DNA of 14,519 nt, from positions 1 through 14,519 of the forward strand of contig PXDW01000090.1 of NCBI GenBank assembly GCA_003564925.1. Direction: 5' to 3'. Below, one piece after another: positions 13,587 through 14,519 of this stretch. Origin of the DNA: Candidatus Woesearchaeota archaeon (GTDB lineage Archaea > Nanobdellota > Nanobdellia > Woesearchaeales > PXDW01). Numbering within the stretch: position 1 is the stretch's first letter; every line of letters begins with the position of its first letter. The position numbers and the translations under genes were made by a program. The notes under the pieces are model-generated. The model saw nothing but the letters and a program-made list of their open reading frames with translations, did no database searches and was not told the origin of the DNA.

Positions 13587-13600
13587 GAGCTATATAGCTC
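13587..13600 (-). promoter_or_regulatory. 14-bp palindrome at the TRAM transcription start
   Basis: GAGCTATATAGCTC is perfectly self-complementary. The predicted start from the TATA box is 13601, so the palindrome would be the first 14 nt of the mRNA (5-bp stem, 4-nt loop), or an operator for a dimeric regulator covering the start site. Confidence 0.45.
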
Positions 13601-13618
13601 TAAACTTAAAAAATAAAA

Positions 13619-13634
13619 GGTTATATATAAATAA
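13619..13634 (-). promoter_or_regulatory. TATA box of the TRAM gene
   Basis: TTATTTATATATAACC on the minus strand contains the 8-mer TTTATATA at 13631-13624. The 23-nt offset predicts a start at about 13601 and a leader of about 42 nt. The element lies downstream of the radA stop and its oligo-T tract, so the TRAM gene is separately transcribed. Confidence 0.55.
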
Positions 13635-13658
13635 TTTGGTTTTAGAAGAATTTAGAAG

Positions 13659-13672
13659 AAAAAAATAAAAAA
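13659..13672 (-). terminator. Oligo-T terminator of radA
   Basis: On the minus strand T6-A-T7 follows directly after the radA TAA stop (13675-13673). A pyrimidine-rich stretch containing TTCTTCTAAA twice (13660-13641) comes next. This is a strong candidate for an archaeal oligo-T terminator. Confidence 0.55.
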
Positions 13673-14519
13673 TTATTTAATATCTTTTAAGCCAGAGGTC
13701 TCAACAAAGAAATTACATTCTCCATCTGGGAGATTGGGGCTATCGACAAGCTTAGCTACCCTGCTTCCTTTTTTACCTTTTCTTAGGTAAATTCTAAAAG
13801 TCGATGTATGAGCAACTATATGGCCACCAATAGCTTGTGTTGGATCACCAAAGAACATGTCCGGCTTTGCCATTACCTGGTTTGTCACATAAACACAGAT
13901 ATTATTCGAGTCTGCAAGCTTCAACAGAGTATGTAAATGCTTATTAATTTTCTGTTGCCTTTCTGCAAGAGTGCCTCTCCCTATAAATTCTGCCCTAAAA
14001 TGGGCAGTTAAGGAATCAACTATTACAAGCCTTATATTAAGTCCTTGGTTTTTTATTAAGTCATCGACTTTCTCTGCCAATAGCATCTGATGATCAGAAT
14101 TATAAGCTCTTGCGACTTTAAGATTTTGAAGAACTTTTTCTGGATCAATATCAGCTCCTTTAGCTAGCTCTATTATCCTTTCGGGCCTGAATGTATTCTC
14201 TGTATCAATGTAAACAACTATTGCATCAGGGTCTTTTTTTTGGCAGTTTACTGCCAAAATATGGGCTATTTGGGTTTTTCCAGAGCCATACTCCCCGAAA
14301 CACTCGGTAATGGCTCCTGACTCAAAACCACCGCCTAATAAAGAGTCAAAGGCCTCGCTTCCAGAAGAGGTTTTTATAACAGATTCTCTCTTCTTTAGAA
14401 GGTCTGCTCCTGACTCGAATCCCATATTTAATGAGCTTCTAGCAGCCTGAATTATTTTTCTAGCATTGGCCTCTGTAACACCGGCTACATCAACTAACTC
14501 GCCCGGGCTGGCAACAGCG
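13673..14519 (-). CDS. radA: DNA repair and recombination protein RadA (5' end outside window)
   Basis: RadA is the archaeal Rad51/RecA orthologue that forms filaments on single-stranded DNA and drives strand exchange. The frame stays open upstream of an internal Met (14425) to the window edge. Those 31 codons (ASPGELVDVAGVTEANARK, then IIQAARSSLN) are the conserved end of the RadA helix-hairpin-helix domain, so Met14425 is not the start and the gene is truncated by the window. Numbering from that Met, Walker A is GEYGSGKT (44-51; GEFGSGKT is usual). IDTENTFRPERI follows, Walker B is LVIVDS, and HFRAEFIGRGTLAERQQKIN is the conserved multimer/L1 region. Next are VTNQVMAKPD, the L2 region GDPTQAIGGHIVAHTSTFRI, and a complete C-terminus. 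It ends just before an oligo-T terminator. Confidence 0.97.
   Translation of the reverse strand, partial: AVASPGELVDVAGVTEANARKIIQAARSSLNMGFESGADLLKKRESVIKTSSGSEAFDSLLGGGFESGAITECFGEYGSGKTQIAHILAVNCQKKDPDAIVVYIDTENTFRPERIIELAKGADIDPEKVLQNLKVARAYNSDHQMLLAEKVDDLIKNQGLNIRLVIVDSLTAHFRAEFIGRGTLAERQQKINKHLHTLLKLADSNNICVYVTNQVMAKPDMFFGDPTQAIGGHIVAHTSTFRIYLRKGKKGSRVAKLVDSPNLPDGECNFFVETSGLKDIK

Noticed and set aside
13641..13660. Tandem TTTAGAAGAA direct repeat after radA
   Set aside because: Two 10-bp copies in AT-rich, pyrimidine/purine-skewed terminator DNA. Too short and too few for a CRISPR or an iteron set.
14423..14425. ATG at 14425 as the radA start
   Set aside because: The 31 codons upstream, to the window edge, encode the conserved end of the RadA helix-hairpin-helix domain in the same frame.

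Overview
This 14.5 kb window is AT-rich archaeal DNA. The archaeal markers are a RadA recombinase, a RadB paralogue, an archaeal-type uS2, an archaeal MBF1 (zinc ribbon plus HTH), a stand-alone TRAM protein, and TATA boxes at a fixed distance from start codons. A bacterial-type gyrase A subunit, a PGF-pre-PGF surface protein and compact, often overlapping genes suggest a small-genome DPANN-like lineage (Woesearchaeota, Pacearchaeota or similar). That placement is an inference from gene content. No rRNA, tRNA, CRISPR array, transposon or integrase was seen, and no gene-free stretch exceeds 300 bases.

Left block, plus strand (1-5055). A membrane protein with a C-terminal Ada-like zinc domain enters from the window edge. 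It is followed two bases later by a 40-residue zinc-ribbon protein (803-925). A probable operon then begins with gyrA and continues with a THUMP-domain methyltransferase whose catalytic motif is degenerate and with MBF1. The gaps are 4 nt and an 11-nt overlap.

Middle block, minus strand (5056-11010). MBF1 abuts, with no spacer, a convergent secreted/anchored PGF-pre-PGF protein. Behind it lies a cell-surface or glycosylation cluster, read from 11010 downwards: two tandem STT3-like GT-C membrane glycosyltransferases, a processive-type GT2 glycosyltransferase, and a membrane-anchored CxxC thioredoxin-fold protein with its own promoter. The three glycosyltransferase genes are separated by 1 nt and then an 11-nt overlap, so they are very probably one transcript.

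Right block (11130-14519). radB is transcribed divergently from the glycosyltransferase operon and overlaps convergently with the uS2 gene. Upstream of uS2, also on the minus strand, are an RNA 2',3'-cyclic phosphodiesterase (ThpR/LigT), a TRAM protein with a repeat-built acidic tail, and radA, which runs off the right edge.

The most distinctive signal is in the promoters. In four genes (GT-C1, Trx-like, radB, thpR) an 8-base TATA element occupies exactly -30 to -23 relative to the A of ATG, which implies leaderless transcripts. Applying the same spacing to gyrA, uS2 and the TRAM gene gives leaders of roughly 29, 82 and 42 nt, and in each an inverted repeat starts within 1-2 nt of the predicted 5' end. 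A fourth leadered gene (PGF protein) lacks a convincing stem. The other noteworthy points are the two STT3-like proteins that have lost the WWDYG motif, and the methyltransferase with an altered active site.
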